Of a DNA stretch of 64,000 nucleotides, positions 38,892-47,402 are shown piece by piece. The first letter of the stretch is position 1, and each line of letters begins with the position of its first letter. Below the pieces are notes generated by a model. It did not search any database and was not told the DNA's origin. It saw nothing but the letters and a program-made list of their open reading frames with translations. The stretch comes from Pseudofrankia sp. DC12 (GTDB lineage Bacteria; Actinomycetota; Actinomycetes; Frankiales; Frankiaceae), in the NCBI RefSeq assembly GCF_000966285.1, contig NZ_KQ031391.1:2008640-2072639 (forward strand), in the 5' to 3' direction. The translations under genes were made by a program, and so were the position numbers.

Positions 38892-39599
38892 TCAGGTCGC
38901 CGGGGAGATACCGGCCAGGTACTCGCGCTCCAGCCGGTCCGCCCCCGCCGCGTCGCCGGAAGCGACGACCTCGCCGCCGCGCAGCAGGTACCAGCGGTCG
39001 GCGACGCCCAGCGCGCGGCGGGCCTCCTGCTCGACCAGCAGCACCGCGACCCGCTGGACGCGCGCCGCGTCCTGCAGCGCCGCGAAGAGCCGCTCCACCA
39101 CGATCGGGGCGAGGCCGAGCGACAGCTCGTCGACCAGCAGCGCCGCCGGCCGCGCGGCGAGCGCCCTGGCCAGGGTCAGCATCTGCTGCTCGCCGCCGGA
39201 CAGCAGGCCTGCCCGGCGGCCGAGCAGCGGACGCAGCTCCGGGAAGATCTCCACCGCGGCGTCGACCCCGCCCCGCCCGAGCAGCAGGTTGTCCCGTACC
39301 GACATGCTCGCCAGCACGGACCGCTGCTCGGGGACAAAAGCCAGGCCGTCGCGGGCCAGCTGGTGCAGTGCGGACCTGGTGGGCCGGCCCAGCCAGCGCA
39401 CCTCCCCCGCGCCGCGGGGCAGCTCACCGACCAGCGCCAGCAGCGTGGTCGTCTTGCCGGCGCCGTTCGCGCCGAACAGTGCGACGATCTCGCCAGGGGC
39501 GACCCGCAGGGCGATGCCGCGGACCGCCGCCAGATCTCCGTAGCCTGCGGTCAGCCCGCGCGCTTCGAGCACGGGCGGCGGCCCGTCACCAGTGGGCAT
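38892..39599 (-). CDS. LivF-type ABC transporter ATPase
   Basis: Second ATPase of the importer, 235 residues. Walker A is GANGAGKTTTL, the signature is LLSGGEQQML and the switch region ends in VAVLLVEQEARRAL, the usual LivF pattern. It would pair with the LivG domain of the fused protein. The gene lies between the binding-protein gene and the fusion, with about 25-35 bases on either side, so all three are one transcript. Confidence 0.92.
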   Translation of the reverse strand: MPTGDGPPPVLEARGLTAGYGDLAAVRGIALRVAPGEIVALFGANGAGKTTTLLALVGELPRGAGEVRWLGRPTRSALHQLARDGLAFVPEQRSVLASMSVRDNLLLGRGGVDAAVEIFPELRPLLGRRAGLLSGGEQQMLTLARALAARPAALLVDELSLGLAPIVVERLFAALQDAARVQRVAVLLVEQEARRALGVADRWYLLRGGEVVASGDAAGADRLEREYLAGISPAT

Positions 39600-39632
39600 G
39601 TGATCTGCTCCCGGTCTTCGCCTGGCCGGCCG

Positions 39633-40871
39633 TCAGGACCCGGCTGCCAGGCCGGCGAACGGGTTCACCGCGGTGTCCGAGGAGGCGACGATCACGCCGT
39701 TCTCGATGTGGTTGTAGTAGACGGTCGGGTTGAACAGCCGCGGCGCGTCCGCCACCGGGGAGGTCTTCCCCACTGTCGAGTACGGCGCGGTGATGCCGAT
39801 GCCGATCGGCTTGTCCAGGCCGCGCAGTGCGGCCTGGACGGTGCTCGCGTTTACCGTGCCGAGCTTGCCGGCGAGCTTCTCGAACAGCACGAAGGCGCCC
39901 CAGGCGATCTCGGCGGACTCGTCCTTCCCGGTGCTGGGGCTGGCCGCGCTGAGCTCCTTGCCGAACTGCGCGATCGCCGGGTCGCTGGTCTCGCTGAGCG
40001 GCTTGACCTGGCTGGTCAGCAGGATGCCGTCGGCGGCGGAGCCCAGTGCCCGCAGGATCGCCGACGGGAAGACGCTGCTCACAGACGCGATCTTGCCGCC
40101 GTAGTGGGCCGCCCGGAGCGCCTGGACGACCTTCGGGATGCTGCTGGGCGGCAGCGCGAGGACGACGCCGTCCGGGGTGCCGGCGATGGCCTGGGCGACC
40201 GCGGCGGACGGGTCGGGAGTACCGGTCGGCACGGTCCCCACGGCGGTCAGCCGCAGCCCGGCCCGGGGTACCACATCCTCAACGATCTTACCGGCGTAGG
40301 AGCAGGCGGGGCTGTTGCAGACGACCAGGCCCAGCGTCTTGGCTCCCGCGTCGCGCAGCTCGGTGACCGCGCCGGTGTACCAGGCGGGAACACCGCCAGC
40401 GAGCGGGTACGACACCGGGCTGCTCAGCTCCTGCGAGAACAGCCCGATAGTCCCGATGGCCGGGATGCCGGCCCGTTCGAGGACGGAGTAGGTGCCGGGG
40501 AAGGACGTGAAGGCGCCGACCACCGCGGCGGCCTTCTCCTGCTGCGCCTGCCGCGCACACCCGGCCTCGGTGTTCGGGTCGTAGTTCGTGTCGCAGAAGA
40601 CCAGCTCAAGCCGGTGGCCCCGGATGCCGCCCGCGTCGTTGATCGCCCTTACCCGGGCCTCGGCCGCGGCCTTGACCTGCGGGAACGCGACCTTCGGGTT
40701 CGCGAGCGGCGCCCAGGACATGACCTTGATCGGCTCGCTCGAGGACGGCGTGCCGCCGCCGCCGCCGCTGCTGCCGCCTCCGCCGCCGCACCCAGCGAGC
40801 GTCACGGCTGCTGTGGCGGCAAGAGCGACCAACATCCGCCGACGGCGGAACGACAGTAAGGCAACCTCCAT
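39633..40871 (-). CDS. Lipoprotein substrate-binding protein of the ABC importer
   Basis: LivK-type binding protein of 412 residues. A signal sequence (RRRRMLVALAATAAVTLAGC) ends in the lipobox LAGC, so it is anchored outside the membrane by lipidated Cys; a Gly/Ser linker follows. The two-lobed fold contains INDAGGIRGHRLELVFCDTNYD and VGAFTSFPGT. It captures the ligand and delivers it to the Liv permeases. It heads the importer operon and has a 200-base leader. The pocket does not reveal the ligand by eye. Confidence 0.92.
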   Translation of the reverse strand: MEVALLSFRRRRMLVALAATAAVTLAGCGGGGGSSGGGGGTPSSSEPIKVMSWAPLANPKVAFPQVKAAAEARVRAINDAGGIRGHRLELVFCDTNYDPNTEAGCARQAQQEKAAAVVGAFTSFPGTYSVLERAGIPAIGTIGLFSQELSSPVSYPLAGGVPAWYTGAVTELRDAGAKTLGLVVCNSPACSYAGKIVEDVVPRAGLRLTAVGTVPTGTPDPSAAVAQAIAGTPDGVVLALPPSSIPKVVQALRAAHYGGKIASVSSVFPSAILRALGSAADGILLTSQVKPLSETSDPAIAQFGKELSAASPSTGKDESAEIAWGAFVLFEKLAGKLGTVNASTVQAALRGLDKPIGIGITAPYSTVGKTSPVADAPRLFNPTVYYNHIENGVIVASSDTAVNPFAGLAAGS

Positions 40872-40873
40872 GA

Positions 40874-40890
40874 ATGCCTCCTAAAGGCAT
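40874..40890 (-). promoter_or_regulatory. Hairpin enclosing the livK-like ribosome site
   Basis: ATGCCT and AGGCAT form a 6-bp stem with a 5-base loop three bases before the start codon. The ribosome site AGGAGG (minus strand, 40877-40882) lies partly in the loop and partly in the stem, so folding could lower translation. No ligand-binding structure is evident. Confidence 0.35.
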
Positions 40891-41080
40891 GAAAGTGGAT
40901 GAGGCGATGAGAGTGGTTCGACGGAACTCGTCGACAGCCCTGTCCCGTGACGGCCGGCGACGGCCGATCTTCATGACACGAGGCGACCGTCGGGCACAGC
41001 CGGCTCGGTCGCGTGAGCTGATGCGGTGCGTGCGGCCAGCCGCCTGGTCGACCGCTCGGCGCCCATCGGGTCAGATGACG

Positions 41081-41121
41081 GGATTTCGATGGACTTTACG
41101 TTCCCTCGTAATCTGCGTCAA
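41081..41121 (-). promoter_or_regulatory. Importer promoter with weak IclR-type operator (site D)
   Basis: Minus-strand -35 TTGACG (41116-41121) and -10 TAAAGT (41093-41098) are 17 bases apart. The 28-base segment 41081-41108 agrees with operator B at 18 positions: the left arm ATTTCG and the core before CG are kept, while the right arm reads CGTTCC instead of CGAnAT. The -10 box sits at the same place in the motif as in site A. Transcription would start near 41086, giving a ~215-base leader. Confidence 0.5.
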
Positions 41122-41324
41122 GAGCGACTGGGCGAACACGCGCGGGACCCGGCCGGGGCCCCCGGTGGGACAGCCACGAACAGAAAGCCAAGGTCCCAGC
41201 GGCTGAATGACGGCGCGCTCCAGGACTGGCCACGCCCGCGCGCTCGCGGGCCGCCCGGCACGATCACCGAAGTCTCGTGGCTAACCACGACACGTCGCAT
41301 GCCGAGGTCCGGGGATGCAGCCCG

Positions 41325-42122
41325 TCAGACCGAGAACGGCTCGCAGTAGGGCCGCAGGTCGATCTCCAGAGTCCAGGCGCTGCGCGGCTGCACGAGCAGC
41401 TGCCAGAACGTCTCGGCAATCGCGTCGATGCCGATCATGCCGTCGACCGGGCGCCGGTCCTTCGCGTCCGGGAACTGGCTGTTGAGCCGGTCGCCGTCGA
41501 TCGGGCCGTGCGGGATCACGTTGGCGACGTGGATGTTGCGCGGCGCGAACTCCCGGGCGAGCGCCTGCACGAGCGCGCGCTGCCCGAACTTCGCCGACGC
41601 GTAGGCGGCCAGCTTCGGCCGCCCGACCAGGCCGGAGACCGACCCGGTGAACAGGATCGCCCCGCCGCCGCGGGCCGTCATCCGCCGGGCCGCCTCCCTG
41701 GCGACCAGGAAGCTGCCGAGGCAGTTCGTCCGCCAGACGCTCTCGAAGAACTGGGCGTCCATGTCCAGGATGCTGGGCCGCCACTGCGAGCCGCCCGCAT
41801 TGTAGACGCAGACCAGGGGCGGGCCGAGCTCGTCGAGCTTGGCGAGCGGGCCGGCGAGCCCCGCCTCGGTGCCGGCGTCGGCGACGGCGCTGGCCGCCGT
41901 GCCGCCCTTGTCCTCGATGTCCGCGACGACGGCGGCGAGCTTCTCCTCGGTCCGCCCGGTCACCAGGACGTGCATGCCGCCGGCCGCGAGCCGCCGCGCG
42001 ATCGCCGCGCCGGTCCCCTGGCGCGCGCCGACCCCGATCACCCACGCCACGCCGCCGGCCGGCGGCGGGCCGCCCAGCACCGGCCAGCCCGTGAACCGCT
42101 GTGCCTCATCCGTCGGTGCCAT
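41325..42122 (-). CDS. Short-chain dehydrogenase/reductase
   Basis: SDR of 265 residues, last gene of the ring-cleavage operon. The cofactor loop is altered from TGxxxGIG to GVGARQGTG, and the usual NNAG reads VYNAGG; the catalytic Ser and YxxxK are present (FTGSVSGLVG, YASAKFG). It probably oxidises or reduces a hydroxyl/keto group in the pathway with NAD(P). Transcript continuity is inferred from the 42-base gap to the upstream aldolase gene. Confidence 0.85.
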   Translation of the reverse strand: MAPTDEAQRFTGWPVLGGPPPAGGVAWVIGVGARQGTGAAIARRLAAGGMHVLVTGRTEEKLAAVVADIEDKGGTAASAVADAGTEAGLAGPLAKLDELGPPLVCVYNAGGSQWRPSILDMDAQFFESVWRTNCLGSFLVAREAARRMTARGGGAILFTGSVSGLVGRPKLAAYASAKFGQRALVQALAREFAPRNIHVANVIPHGPIDGDRLNSQFPDAKDRRPVDGMIGIDAIAETFWQLLVQPRSAWTLEIDLRPYCEPFSV

Positions 42123-42164
42123 CTGCGTCCTCTTGTCGACCTCGTGGTCCGCCCAGCCGCCTGC

Positions 42165-42845
42165 TCACGACGGCCGGTGCCTGGTCTGCAGCCGGTGGTA
42201 GCCGAACTGCTCACGTGCCGCGCGCAGGGTCGCCCCGGCTTCGACGGCCGCGCGGATCCGTTCCTCCGCATCGTGGATCTCCCGGGCGGCCGCGACCACT
42301 TCGCCGGCCTTGGCGGCCGGGATAACGACGACGCCGTCGCCGTCACCGAGCAGCCAGTCGCCGGGCTCGACGCGCACCCCGCCGACGCAGACCGGCTCGC
42401 CGGTCGCCTCGACCCGCACCCGGTCCTTGCCGGTCCGCATCCAGTTCCCGCGCGCGAAGATGGGGTAGCCGAGGGTGATCGACCGGTCGACGTCCCGGCA
42501 GACGCCGTCGATAACCGTGCCGGCGATCCCGGCCCGCGCGGCGGCCGCGGTCAGCAGGTCGCCCCACACGGTCACGTCGAGGCGCCCCTGGTTGTCCAGG
42601 ACGACGACCTGGCCGGGGCCGAGATCGTCGATGTAGTCCCCGACCGTGCCGGGGTCGGTCCCGACCGGCCCGTAGCGCAGGGTCCAGGCCTGCCCCAGCA
42701 GCCGGAACGACCGGTCCAGCGGCCTGATTCCCAGACACTGCCCGGTGAGGCCAAGCCGGTCCAGCGCGTCGCTGACGTCGGTGCAGCTGAGCTCGGCCAG
42801 GGCGGCGGCGGTCCGCGCCGCCTCGGTGCTCTCGATGGTTGTCAC
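42165..42845 (-). CDS. RraA-family aldolase-like protein 1
   Basis: Protein of 226 residues in the RraA/HMG-CHA aldolase family. Known members cleave 4-hydroxy-4-methyl-2-oxoglutarate or 4-carboxy-4-hydroxy-2-oxoadipate to pyruvate plus pyruvate or oxaloacetate with a divalent metal. The Arg-Asp active-site pair is in DGVCRDVDR and the family sequence GYPIFARG follows; LGDGDGVVVIP is the late strand. GTG 42845 is chosen because it overlaps the previous stop (GTGA); the upstream open frame is not conserved. It is the third of three tandem paralogues in transcription order. Confidence 0.87.
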   Translation of the reverse strand: MTTIESTEAARTAAALAELSCTDVSDALDRLGLTGQCLGIRPLDRSFRLLGQAWTLRYGPVGTDPGTVGDYIDDLGPGQVVVLDNQGRLDVTVWGDLLTAAAARAGIAGTVIDGVCRDVDRSITLGYPIFARGNWMRTGKDRVRVEATGEPVCVGGVRVEPGDWLLGDGDGVVVIPAAKAGEVVAAAREIHDAEERIRAAVEAGATLRAAREQFGYHRLQTRHRPS

Positions 42846-43504
42846 GACCGTTCCCGCAACATCGTCTCGTAGCTGGCGCCCATCACCTGCGACACGGGGA
42901 CTCCCTGCCTGACCTGGTCGGCCATCAGCCGCTCGCGCTCGGCGATCCGGCTGGCGGCGGCGACGACCTCCTCGGCCCGCGCGGCCGGGACGAACACGAC
43001 GCCACTGCCATCGGCGATCACATAGTCGCCCGGCGTCACTGCGACGCCGCAGATCCGTACCGGGACGTTCCAGTCCTCCTCGGCGACCCGGCCCCGCGCG
43101 GTCAGCGGCACCGCGGCCCTGGCGAACACCGGCAGGCCCAGCTCCCGGCTCTCGTCGACGTCGCGGCACGCACCGTCCACGATGACGGCGCGCACCCCGC
43201 GCCGCACCGCGGCGAGCGCGAGAGTCCCGCCCCAGCCCGACACCCCCGCGCGGCCTCCGTTGTCCACGACGATCACGTCACCGGGCCCTGCGGCCTCGAC
43301 CGCCGCGGTGCCCAGGTGCTGGCGGCTCGGCCCGGCGCCGGCGGCCTCGATCAGGCGCACCGTGAGAACCCGGCCGGCGGCCCGGGCCGGGCCGGTCAGG
43401 CAGGACAAGCCGAGCGCCACGCCGGTCAGGCCAAGCTGGTCGAGCGCGTCCGAGACGGCGCAGGTGTCGAGCGCCGCGAGCTGCTCGGTCAGGTCGTCAG
43501 CCAT
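42842..43504 (-). CDS. RraA-family aldolase-like protein 2
   Basis: Second tandem RraA paralogue, 220 residues from ATG 43504, behind GAGGAG. The active-site pair is in DGACRDVDE, followed by GLPVFARA and IADGSGVVFVP. It shares the fold with its two neighbours but is clearly diverged from them in sequence, so this is not a recent duplication. It may be a second aldolase with different substrate preference, or an oligomer partner. Its stop overlaps the start of paralogue 1 (GTGA). Confidence 0.87.
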   Translation of the reverse strand: MADDLTEQLAALDTCAVSDALDQLGLTGVALGLSCLTGPARAAGRVLTVRLIEAAGAGPSRQHLGTAAVEAAGPGDVIVVDNGGRAGVSGWGGTLALAAVRRGVRAVIVDGACRDVDESRELGLPVFARAAVPLTARGRVAEEDWNVPVRICGVAVTPGDYVIADGSGVVFVPAARAEEVVAAASRIAERERLMADQVRQGVPVSQVMGASYETMLRERS

Positions 43505-43585
43505 CGTGCTCCTCATCCCGGTCAGCCTGCTTGTCGTTCTGGGCGGGCCGCTCGTCCTCGCCGGGCACGGCGACGAAGCGGCGGA

Positions 43586-44260
43586 TCACTGCTGGCCTCC
43601 CCCGGCCGGCAGCCGGTAGATGTCGATCGTCGACTCGCCGGCCGCGAGCCGGGCGAAGATGGCCTGCTCGGCGGCCTCCCGATCCTGGGCGGCGCGCACG
43701 GCCGCCGCGGCGGTGGCGGCCGGCAGCACGACGACGCCGTCGGCGTCGGCCACGACCAGGTCGCCCCGGCACACCGTCACCGCGCCGATCCGCACCGGCG
43801 CGCCGACGGCGCCGCGCCCGTCCGGGTCCTTCGTGGTGCCGCGGATGCACAGCGAGGCGGCGAACGTCGGGAAGCCCCGGCGCTCGAGCGCCTCGGCGTC
43901 GCGGACGCCGCCGTCGATGACAAGCCCGGTGATGCCACGCCGCAGCGCGGCGGCCGCCATCACCTCGCCCCAGTGCCCGTGCTGCCGGGGGTCACCGCCC
44001 GGCCCGAAGCCGACGACCAGCACGTCGCCCGGCTCGGCCGTGTAGATCGCGCGGTGCAGCCAGAGGTTGTCCCCCGGCGGGGACAGCACCGGCAGCGCGC
44101 GGCCGGCGAGCCGCATCCCCGGCCGGACCGGGCCGAGCCCGGCGGGCAGCGCGCCTGCCTTCCCGGCCGCCTCGTGCAGGGTCGCGGCGGGCAGCTCGGC
44201 GGCGGCACGCACCAGGCCCGCCGCCATGGTCCCGGCGACGGTGCTCCCGCGGGCGGTCAC
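43586..44260 (-). CDS. RraA-family aldolase-like protein 3
   Basis: First of the three in transcription order, 224 residues from GTG 44260, which overlaps the LigJ-like stop (GTGA). Active-site pair in DGGVRDAEA, then GFPTFAAS. N-terminal residues LHEAAGKAGALP and the segment PPGDNLWLHRAIYTAEPGD resemble the CHA-aldolase (LigK/ProA) branch more than the other two copies do. Directly following a LigJ-like hydratase, this is the best candidate for the actual 4-carboxy-4-hydroxy-2-oxoadipate aldolase. The 81 bases after its stop hold no gene. Confidence 0.87.
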   Translation of the reverse strand: MTARGSTVAGTMAAGLVRAAAELPAATLHEAAGKAGALPAGLGPVRPGMRLAGRALPVLSPPGDNLWLHRAIYTAEPGDVLVVGFGPGGDPRQHGHWGEVMAAAALRRGITGLVIDGGVRDAEALERRGFPTFAASLCIRGTTKDPDGRGAVGAPVRIGAVTVCRGDLVVADADGVVVLPAATAAAAVRAAQDREAAEQAIFARLAAGESTIDIYRLPAGGGQQ

Positions 44261-45336
44261 GAGCCCAGCCTCGTGAACACCCGGCGCGCGTTGTGCTCGT
44301 AGATCTGGGCGCGGTCGTCGTCGGTCAGGGCGCCGATGCGGTCGATCGTGTACTTGAAGTCCTCGAACGACCGTCCCGTCCGCGGGTTGACGGCGCCGCC
44401 GCTGCCCGGCCGCTCCGTGCCGAACAGGCACCGGTCCGGCCCGACCGTCCTGAACAACAGCTCGAGGGAGTGCTCGCTGTGGACGTCCGTGTCGAACCAC
44501 AGCTGGCGCAGCGCGTCGTCGTAGCTGGCGAGGTCCGCCGGCGGCTCCGGCAGCTCGGTGCCCTCCAGGCCGGCGAGCTCAAGGTCGCGGAAGTACTGCG
44601 CGATGTGCTTCTTCCTGGTCGCCAGGTCCAGCCAGAAGTGCGCCCGCCAGCGGCCGATCTGGTAGGGGATGGACCCGCCGCCGTGACTGATGATGATCTT
44701 CAGGTCGGGGAACCGGTCGAACACCTCGGAATGGGTGAGCGAGGTGACCGCCAGGCTCTCCTCGGTGGCGAAGTGCTCGTCGTAGGTCTCCCGGCCGCGG
44801 CAGCCGGCGCTGTGCACGAGGGCCGGCGCGTCCAGCTCGACCAGCTTCGCCCAGAGCGGGTACCAGTACGGGTCGGACAACCGCGGCGACCGGCCGCCGC
44901 CCTCGTCGGGGTCCGGGTTCAGCAGCACCCCGACGAAGCCGAGCTCGCCGACGGTGCGGTCCAGCTCGGGGAAGACGATGTCGACCGGCTCCCCCGCGAC
45001 CTGGGGCAGGCCGGCCATCCCGCGGTAGCGGTCGGGGTGCAGGCAGACGGTGCGGTGGATCAGGTCGTTCTGCAGCTCGACCCACAGCCGCACGTCGCGC
45101 GCGACCGGGTGGGAGTGCATGAGCGCGAACGGCCGGGGCGAGAGGAACTGGACGTCGGTGCCCACCTGGTCCATCAGGGTCACCCCGCGGTGCGCGGCCG
45201 CCTCGATCTCCGCGTCCTTGATGTACCGGTCGACGTACCACTCCTTCGAGTGCTGGCCGTTCGACGCCTGCAGCACGGTCCGCACGGCGAAGACGGCCGG
45301 CGGAGTGATGAGATGCCCGTGGATGTCGATGATCAT
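44257..45336 (-). CDS. LigJ-like 4-oxalomesaconate hydratase (amidohydrolase family)
   Basis: Metal-dependent amidohydrolase-superfamily protein, 359 residues. The N-terminal metal motif is IIDIHGHL, a further histidine is in APALVHSAG and HGGGSIPYQIGRWR is the strong family block; FGTERPGSGGAVNPRTG near the end resembles LigJ. LigJ hydrates 4-oxalomesaconate to 4-carboxy-4-hydroxy-2-oxoadipate in the protocatechuate/gallate 4,5-cleavage pathway, exactly between a ring-cleavage dioxygenase and an RraA-type aldolase, both of which are adjacent. A related decarboxylase of the ACMSD type is the alternative. Confidence 0.78.
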   Translation of the reverse strand: MIIDIHGHLITPPAVFAVRTVLQASNGQHSKEWYVDRYIKDAEIEAAAHRGVTLMDQVGTDVQFLSPRPFALMHSHPVARDVRLWVELQNDLIHRTVCLHPDRYRGMAGLPQVAGEPVDIVFPELDRTVGELGFVGVLLNPDPDEGGGRSPRLSDPYWYPLWAKLVELDAPALVHSAGCRGRETYDEHFATEESLAVTSLTHSEVFDRFPDLKIIISHGGGSIPYQIGRWRAHFWLDLATRKKHIAQYFRDLELAGLEGTELPEPPADLASYDDALRQLWFDTDVHSEHSLELLFRTVGPDRCLFGTERPGSGGAVNPRTGRSFEDFKYTIDRIGALTDDDRAQIYEHNARRVFTRLGS

Positions 45337-45350
45337 GTTGAGGCTCCGTC

Positions 45351-46355
45351 TCAGGCGGCGGGGTGCCAGGCAAGGAAGGCGAGCCCGATCCCCGTTCCGG
45401 CCGGCGTGCGGCGCACGGGGATGTACTCGGTGTCGGTGACGGTGAGCCCGGCCAGCGCGCCCGCGGCCATGACCCAGTTGAGGATCTCCGAGTTGCCGGA
45501 GCGCAGGCCGCTTGGCGGCAGCGCCCGCAGCGCCTCGGCATCGCCAGTCTCCAGGGCGCGGATCACCCTGCGGTCGAGCTCCTCGTCCACGGCGAAGTGG
45601 CTCAGGCCGCCGGAGGCCACGATCGCGACCCGTTCGGCGCCCGGCCGGGCGGCCAGCACCTGGCCGATGACCGTGCCGACGTCGTAGCAGCGGCTGGGCC
45701 GGGGAACGTTCGGCGGGTAGTAGGTGTTGAGCAGCACCGGCAGGACCGGGATCGGGCGATCACCGCACAGGCGGTGCAGGACGAACCCGTAGGCGTGGCC
45801 GAAGCCGGCCTGGTAGGGGTCGCGGACCTCGCTGGCGACCGCGACGTCCACGCCCGCCCCGACCAGCCCGTCGACCAGGCTGTCGGACAGCTCCCGGGCG
45901 ACCGGGTGCCGGTGGACGGCGTCCATCTTGTAGCCCTTGTTCGCCTCGCGGTACCAGGCCGGCAGGCCCGGGCTGACCTCGTTCTTCGGGTGCATGACGA
46001 GCTCCGGCCCGGTGTAGACGGCGATGGCCGGCAGGTGCGCCCGGCTGAACAGCTCCTCCTGGTCGTCGCCGATGATGACCAGCGCGTCCGGCGCGGCGGC
46101 CTCGATGGCCCGCGCGAGCCGGTCCAGCGCCTGCCGGGCCCGGCTCGCCTGCACGGCGAACCGCTGCGCGGTCGCGCTGTCCTGGTACCGGCCGCCGGCC
46201 TCGTGCTCCAGCTCGGGATAGGACACCACCCGGCCGTCCGCCAGGAACAGCTTTTGCTTGCGGTAGTCGTCCCTGGCCCGGTCCGCCCACAGCGCGGGGC
46301 CGATCGCCAGCAGCGGGCTGTGCGACGTCCCGATCCCCAGCACGATCTCAGCCAT
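45351..46355 (-). CDS. Class III extradiol ring-cleavage dioxygenase (LigB type)
   Basis: Fe(II) dioxygenase of the LigB superfamily, 334 residues. The start IVLGIGTSHSPLL carries the first iron His; VIIGDDQEELF is a family block; the late ASGGLSHF has another conserved His. The length and the N-terminus resemble the gallate/3-O-methylgallate dioxygenase branch, which needs no separate alpha subunit, and no ligA-like gene is seen. It would open a catecholic acid next to a carboxylate or methoxy group. The exact substrate is unknown. GGAGGGA precedes the ATG. Confidence 0.85.
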   Translation of the reverse strand: MAEIVLGIGTSHSPLLAIGPALWADRARDDYRKQKLFLADGRVVSYPELEHEAGGRYQDSATAQRFAVQASRARQALDRLARAIEAAAPDALVIIGDDQEELFSRAHLPAIAVYTGPELVMHPKNEVSPGLPAWYREANKGYKMDAVHRHPVARELSDSLVDGLVGAGVDVAVASEVRDPYQAGFGHAYGFVLHRLCGDRPIPVLPVLLNTYYPPNVPRPSRCYDVGTVIGQVLAARPGAERVAIVASGGLSHFAVDEELDRRVIRALETGDAEALRALPPSGLRSGNSEILNWVMAAGALAGLTVTDTEYIPVRRTPAGTGIGLAFLAWHPAA

Positions 46356-46433
46356 GCCTGTCCCTCCGCGCGCGGAATCCGCCGGGCAGCGGCGAGCGGC
46401 CGCCCGCGCGTCCCGAGCCAGCGTGAACGTCCA

Positions 46434-47402
46434 TCAGAGGTCGAGCACCAGCCGGGCGCTCCTGGAACCGGAGCAGCAGATCATCATGGTGCCGCCGGCT
46501 TCCTTCTCCTGGTCGGTGAGCACCTCGTCGCGGTGGTCAGGCTCGCCGCCGAGGACCGGCGTCTCGCAGGAGCCGCAGACGCCTTCGGTGCACGAGTAGT
46601 AGCAGGCGATCCCGGCTTCGAGCAGCGTCTCCAGGATGGTCCGGCCCGCGGGCACCCGGACCGTCCGCCCGGTGCGCGCCAGCTCCACCTCGAAGCCGCC
46701 CTCGGTAGCCGGCGCCTGGGCCGCGGCGAAGTACTCGACGTGCCGGCGCTCGGCGGGCACGCCGGCGGCCTGCTTCTCGAATGCCTCCAGCATCGGCAGC
46801 GGCCCGCAGCAGTAGACGTGCGTTGCGTCGCCCAGCCCGGCCAGCACGCCGGCGAGGTCGAGCACCTTGCCGCCGTCCTCCTCGTCGACGTGCAGGCGCA
46901 CCCGGTCGGGCCGGTCACCGGCGAGCGCGCGTAGCTCCTCCAGGAAGGCAGCCTGTCCCCTGGTCCGCACGGCCAGGTGCAGGGTCCACTCGCGGCCGAG
47001 GGCGGCCAGCCGGCGCGCCATGCCCAGCAGCGGGGTGACCCCGATCCCGCCCGCGATGAGCACGCTGTCCGCGGCGTCCTCGACGAGCGGGAAGTTGTTG
47101 CGCGGCGCGGACACCTCGAGGAGCTGTCCCGGACGGAGGCTGTCGTGGATCCACGCCGAGCCGCCGCGGCTGTGCGCGTCCCGGTTGACCGCGACGACGT
47201 ACCGGTACCAGTCCCCCTGGTCGCCGCACAGCGAATAGCCGCGGACCAGGCCGTTCGGCAGGCTCAGGTCGACGTGCGCCCCGGCGGTGAACGGCGGCAG
47301 AGCGGATCCGTCGGGGCGCACGAGCTCGCAGGACAGCACGCCGTCCGCCTCCCACCGGACCGTCCGGACGCGCAGTTCCAGGTTCTCAGTGGACCCGCTC
47401 AT
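46434..47402 (-). CDS. Phthalate-dioxygenase-type reductase
   Basis: Electron-transfer reductase of 322 residues with three modules in order: flavin domain (RGYSLCGD, residues about 60-67), NAD domain (AGGIGVTPLLGMARRL, with CCGPLPMLEAF) and a C-terminal plant-type [2Fe-2S] ferredoxin with CYYSCTEGVCGSC plus a fourth Cys in MMICCSG. This order is that of phthalate dioxygenase reductase/VanB. It passes electrons from NADH to the Rieske oxygenase encoded two genes upstream. Its start overlaps the dehydrogenase stop by 17 bases. Confidence 0.92.
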   Translation of the reverse strand: MSGSTENLELRVRTVRWEADGVLSCELVRPDGSALPPFTAGAHVDLSLPNGLVRGYSLCGDQGDWYRYVVAVNRDAHSRGGSAWIHDSLRPGQLLEVSAPRNNFPLVEDAADSVLIAGGIGVTPLLGMARRLAALGREWTLHLAVRTRGQAAFLEELRALAGDRPDRVRLHVDEEDGGKVLDLAGVLAGLGDATHVYCCGPLPMLEAFEKQAAGVPAERRHVEYFAAAQAPATEGGFEVELARTGRTVRVPAGRTILETLLEAGIACYYSCTEGVCGSCETPVLGGEPDHRDEVLTDQEKEAGGTMMICCSGSRSARLVLDL

